A program made the translations under genes and the position numbers. Positions 12,791-14,473 of a stretch of DNA of 14,473 bases are shown here, piece after piece. The stretch's first letter is position 1; each line of letters opens with the position of its first letter. The stretch comes from Natrialbaceae archaeon (GTDB lineage: Archaea; Halobacteriota; Halobacteria; Halobacteriales; Natrialbaceae), in contig PUPA01000048.1 of NCBI GenBank assembly GCA_003552885.1, positions 1 through 14,473 of the forward strand. The letters run 5' to 3'. A model generated the notes under the pieces. The model made no database searches and was not told the origin of the DNA. It worked only from the letters and a program-made list of their open reading frames with translations.

Positions 12791-13816
12791 ATGAGCGCCG
12801 AAGCGGACCGCCGGACCGAGACGATCCCCGAGTGGAAACGCGAGGAGGTCGAAGCGCTCTCCGAGCTCATCGAGGGCTACGAGAGCGTCGGCGTCGTCGG
12901 CATCGCCGGCATCCCGAGCAAGCAACTCCAGGACATGCGCCGGGGGCTCCACGGCACCGCCGTGGTCCGTGTCAGCCGGAACACGCTGACGAGTCGCGCC
13001 CTGGAGGCGGCCGGCCTCGACGCGCTCGTCGAGCACGTCGACGGCCAGGTCGGGCTCGTCGCGACCGACGACAACCCGTTCGCACTCTACAAGGAGCTCG
13101 AAGCCTCGAAGACCCCGGCACCGATCAACGAGGGCGAGGTCGCCCCGAACGAGATCGTCATCCCCGAGGGCGATACGGGCGTCGACCCCGGGCCGTTCGT
13201 CGGCGACCTCCAGAGCGTCGGCGCGAACGCCCGGATCGCCGACGGCTCGATCAAGGTCGTCGAAGACTCGGCCGTCCTCGACGCCGGCGAAGAGGTCTCG
13301 GCCGACCTCGCGAACGTACTCGGCGAGCTCGGCATCGAGCCGAAGGAGGTCGGACTCGACCTGCGCGCGGTCCACTCCGAGGGCGTACTCTTCGCCCCGG
13401 AGGACCTCGACATCGACGTCGAGGCCTACGAGAGCGACGTCGCGAGTGCGGCCGCCAGCGCCCGGAACCTCGCGGTCAACGCGAGCTACCCGGCCACGGG
13501 GGCCGTTCCGGCGTTGCTGTCGAAGGCGACCGCCGAGGCCAAATCCCTCGGCTTGCACGCCGCGATCGAGGACGAGGCGCTCATGCCCGACCTGCTCGGG
13601 AAGGCCGACGCCCAGCTGCGGGCGATCGCCGCCCGGATCGACGACGAGGAGGCCCTGCCGGAGGAGCTCCAGGACGTCGAGGCGCCCGCGCCCGAGCCGT
13701 CGGAATCGGAGGAGGAATCGGACGACGACCACGAGGAGACCGAGGAGGCCGACGACGACGACGATGACGACGACGAGGGAGACGGCGCGGCCGGCCTCGG
13801 TGCGATGTTCGGATAA
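12791..13816 (+). CDS. rpl10: 50S ribosomal protein L10 (uL10/P0), stalk base
   Basis: The protein has 341 residues and anchors the L12 dimers to 23S rRNA next to L11. The N-terminal domain (about 1-110; IPEWKREEVEALSELI, GIPSKQLQDMRRGLHGTAVVRVSRNTL) binds rRNA. An archaeal/eukaryotic P0-specific insertion follows (about 110-185). Helical spine segments (about 215-290) carry the L12 dimers. The acidic tail has a long Glu/Asp run and ends GLGAMFG, the same kind of tail as L12, which contacts translation factors. It starts one base after the rpl1 TGA, so the two are co-translated. Confidence 0.97.
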   Translation: MSAEADRRTETIPEWKREEVEALSELIEGYESVGVVGIAGIPSKQLQDMRRGLHGTAVVRVSRNTLTSRALEAAGLDALVEHVDGQVGLVATDDNPFALYKELEASKTPAPINEGEVAPNEIVIPEGDTGVDPGPFVGDLQSVGANARIADGSIKVVEDSAVLDAGEEVSADLANVLGELGIEPKEVGLDLRAVHSEGVLFAPEDLDIDVEAYESDVASAAASARNLAVNASYPATGAVPALLSKATAEAKSLGLHAAIEDEALMPDLLGKADAQLRAIAARIDDEEALPEELQDVEAPAPEPSESEEESDDDHEETEEADDDDDDDDEGDGAAGLGAMFG

Positions 13817-13817
13817 C

Positions 13818-13822
13818 GGAGG
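13818..13822 (+). promoter_or_regulatory. Shine-Dalgarno site of rpl12
   Basis: GGAGG, with partial extension GGAGGATCAC, begins one base after the rpl10 stop and lies nine bases before ATG 13832. It indicates independent re-initiation on L12, which is needed in several copies per ribosome. Confidence 0.7.
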
Positions 13823-13831
13823 ATCACGACA

Positions 13832-14170
13832 ATGGAATACGTATACGCTGCACTCATCCTGAACGAAACGGACGAAGAGCTCAACGAAGACAACATCACC
13901 GACGTGCTGGAGGCCGCCGGCGTCGACGTCGAGGAGTCGCGGGTGAAAGCGCTCGTCGCCGCCCTCGAGGACGTCGACATCGACGAGGCCGTCTCCGAGG
14001 CTGCCGCCGTCCCCGCCGCAGGTGCGGCAGCCGCCGGCGCAGCCGGCGCGGCCGCCGCCGACGAGGACGAAGAGGAGGTCGAAGAGACCAGCGACGTGCC
14101 GGACACGACGGACGACGACGACGACGACGACGAAGCCAGCGGCGAGGGCCTCGGCGAGCTCTTCGGCTGA
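13832..14170 (+). CDS. rpl12: 50S ribosomal protein L12 (P1/P2 type), stalk
   Basis: The protein has 112 residues, the archaeal aP1 type unrelated to bacterial L7/L12. Residues 1-58 (MEYVYAALILNETDEELNED and onward to VDIDEA) form the helical dimerisation and L10-binding domain. An Ala/Gly-rich flexible hinge follows (about 58-78), then a long Asp/Glu tail. The end GEGLGELFG binds elongation and initiation GTPases. It is the last gene of the stalk operon. A short TTTT at 14189-14192 may help end transcription. Confidence 0.97.
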   Translation: MEYVYAALILNETDEELNEDNITDVLEAAGVDVEESRVKALVAALEDVDIDEAVSEAAAVPAAGAAAAGAAGAAAADEDEEEVEETSDVPDTTDDDDDDDEASGEGLGELFG

Positions 14171-14473
14171 GCCGACCCACGTCGACGCTTTTCCCGACCG
14201 TCCCACCGATCGATCAGCGACGGCCCTCGGACAGACGAGCGACCGCTACCGAACGGACGAGCGACGGCCCTCGGACGGGCCAGCGTGTGCTCGTCGACGG
14301 TCCGATAGAGAGAGTCACGATCCTCCAGAGAGGATCGTGGAGGCGATCGGCCGCGAACGGGTGGTATCCGGTCCGTCCGGCGTCGCGCGTGCCGCCGATC
14401 GTCGTGACATCGTCGAGGGCGACACCGCGACGTCCGAACTGAATGGTGGTGGTTGGTGGTCAGTGGCGGCGTC
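14171..14473. other. gene-free end of window with short repeats
   Basis: I see no gene with haloarchaeal codon pattern here in any frame. It holds a TTTT tract 18 bases after rpl12 (possible terminator), a 17-bp direct repeat starting AGCGACGGCC at 14216 and 14260 (period 44), and a perfect hairpin at 14316-14339. A TGG-rich stretch at 14443-14466 includes an in-frame ATG with no supporting downstream sequence. Confidence 0.6.
14316..14339. repeat. perfect 10-bp hairpin with 4-base loop
   Basis: CACGATCCTC and GAGGATCGTG pair perfectly around a CAGA loop. No T tract follows, so it is not a textbook terminator. It lies 145 bases after rpl12. It could be a processing site, a small RNA stem, a protein-binding operator or a mobile-element end. 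None is proven. Confidence 0.7.

Noticed and set aside
12464..14206. 580-codon open frame on the minus strand opposite rpl1-rpl10-rpl12
   Set aside because: The ribosomal genes on the plus strand are unmistakable; the Val/Leu/Arg-rich translation mirrors their Asp/Glu codons.
14216..14276. Possible CRISPR-like repeat pair
   Set aside because: There are only two copies of 17 bases and the spacer itself resembles the repeat; no third unit or cas gene is present.
14443..14473. ATG followed by GTG/GGT codons at the window end
   Set aside because: Only ten codons are visible, low-complexity, with no promoter or family signal; it cannot be supported as a gene start.

Overview
The window is chromosomal DNA from a haloarchaeon (class Halobacteria). 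The evidence is very high G+C, strongly acidic proteins, a Tat/lipobox lipoprotein signal, A/T-rich TATA-like boxes about 28 bases before many start codons (leaderless transcripts), an Rpa3/Rpap3 replication-protein pair, and archaeal ribosomal stalk genes with poly-acidic C-terminal tails. The genus cannot be named from this sequence.

Layout. 1-612: 3' part of a coiled-coil protein gene. 613-1014: degenerate minus-strand sequence resembling an HNH endonuclease, then tRNA-His(GTG) on the minus strand. 1115-1570: a small cysteine-motif protein (DUF5814-like). About 1580-3230: an IS200/IS605-family (IS1341-type) element. It encodes TnpB and, divergently, a 47-residue ribbon-helix-helix (RHH)-like protein, and has a hairpin near each end. 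3228-5275 (minus): the rpa3-rpap3 operon followed by an RHH/coiled-coil protein with its own promoter. 5544-6957 (plus): a small haloarchaeal protein, a thioredoxin-fold lipoprotein and an ASCH-domain protein. 7032-8438: an OFA-type major facilitator transporter preceded by a tiny in-frame leader ORF. 8485-9735: homoserine kinase (thrB) with a small membrane protein abutting it. 9789-11201 (minus): a class III PLP enzyme. 11324-12040: a conserved haloarchaeal protein. 12063-14170: the rpl1-rpl10-rpl12 operon with a leader that may serve autoregulation. 14171-14473: no gene seen, but short repeats and a perfect 10-bp hairpin.

Most of the window is core haloarchaeal housekeeping: DNA replication and repair (Rpa3/Rpap3), threonine synthesis (ThrB) and the ribosomal stalk (L1, L10, L12). 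The accessory parts are the TnpB element and the decayed HNH remnant beside tRNA-His. The most interesting arrangement is the TnpB element. Its two divergent genes share a 39-bp intergenic region in which two TATA boxes face each other around a small palindrome. This suggests that the tiny RHH protein could control expression of an RNA-guided nuclease. No clearly new multi-gene system was found beyond that.
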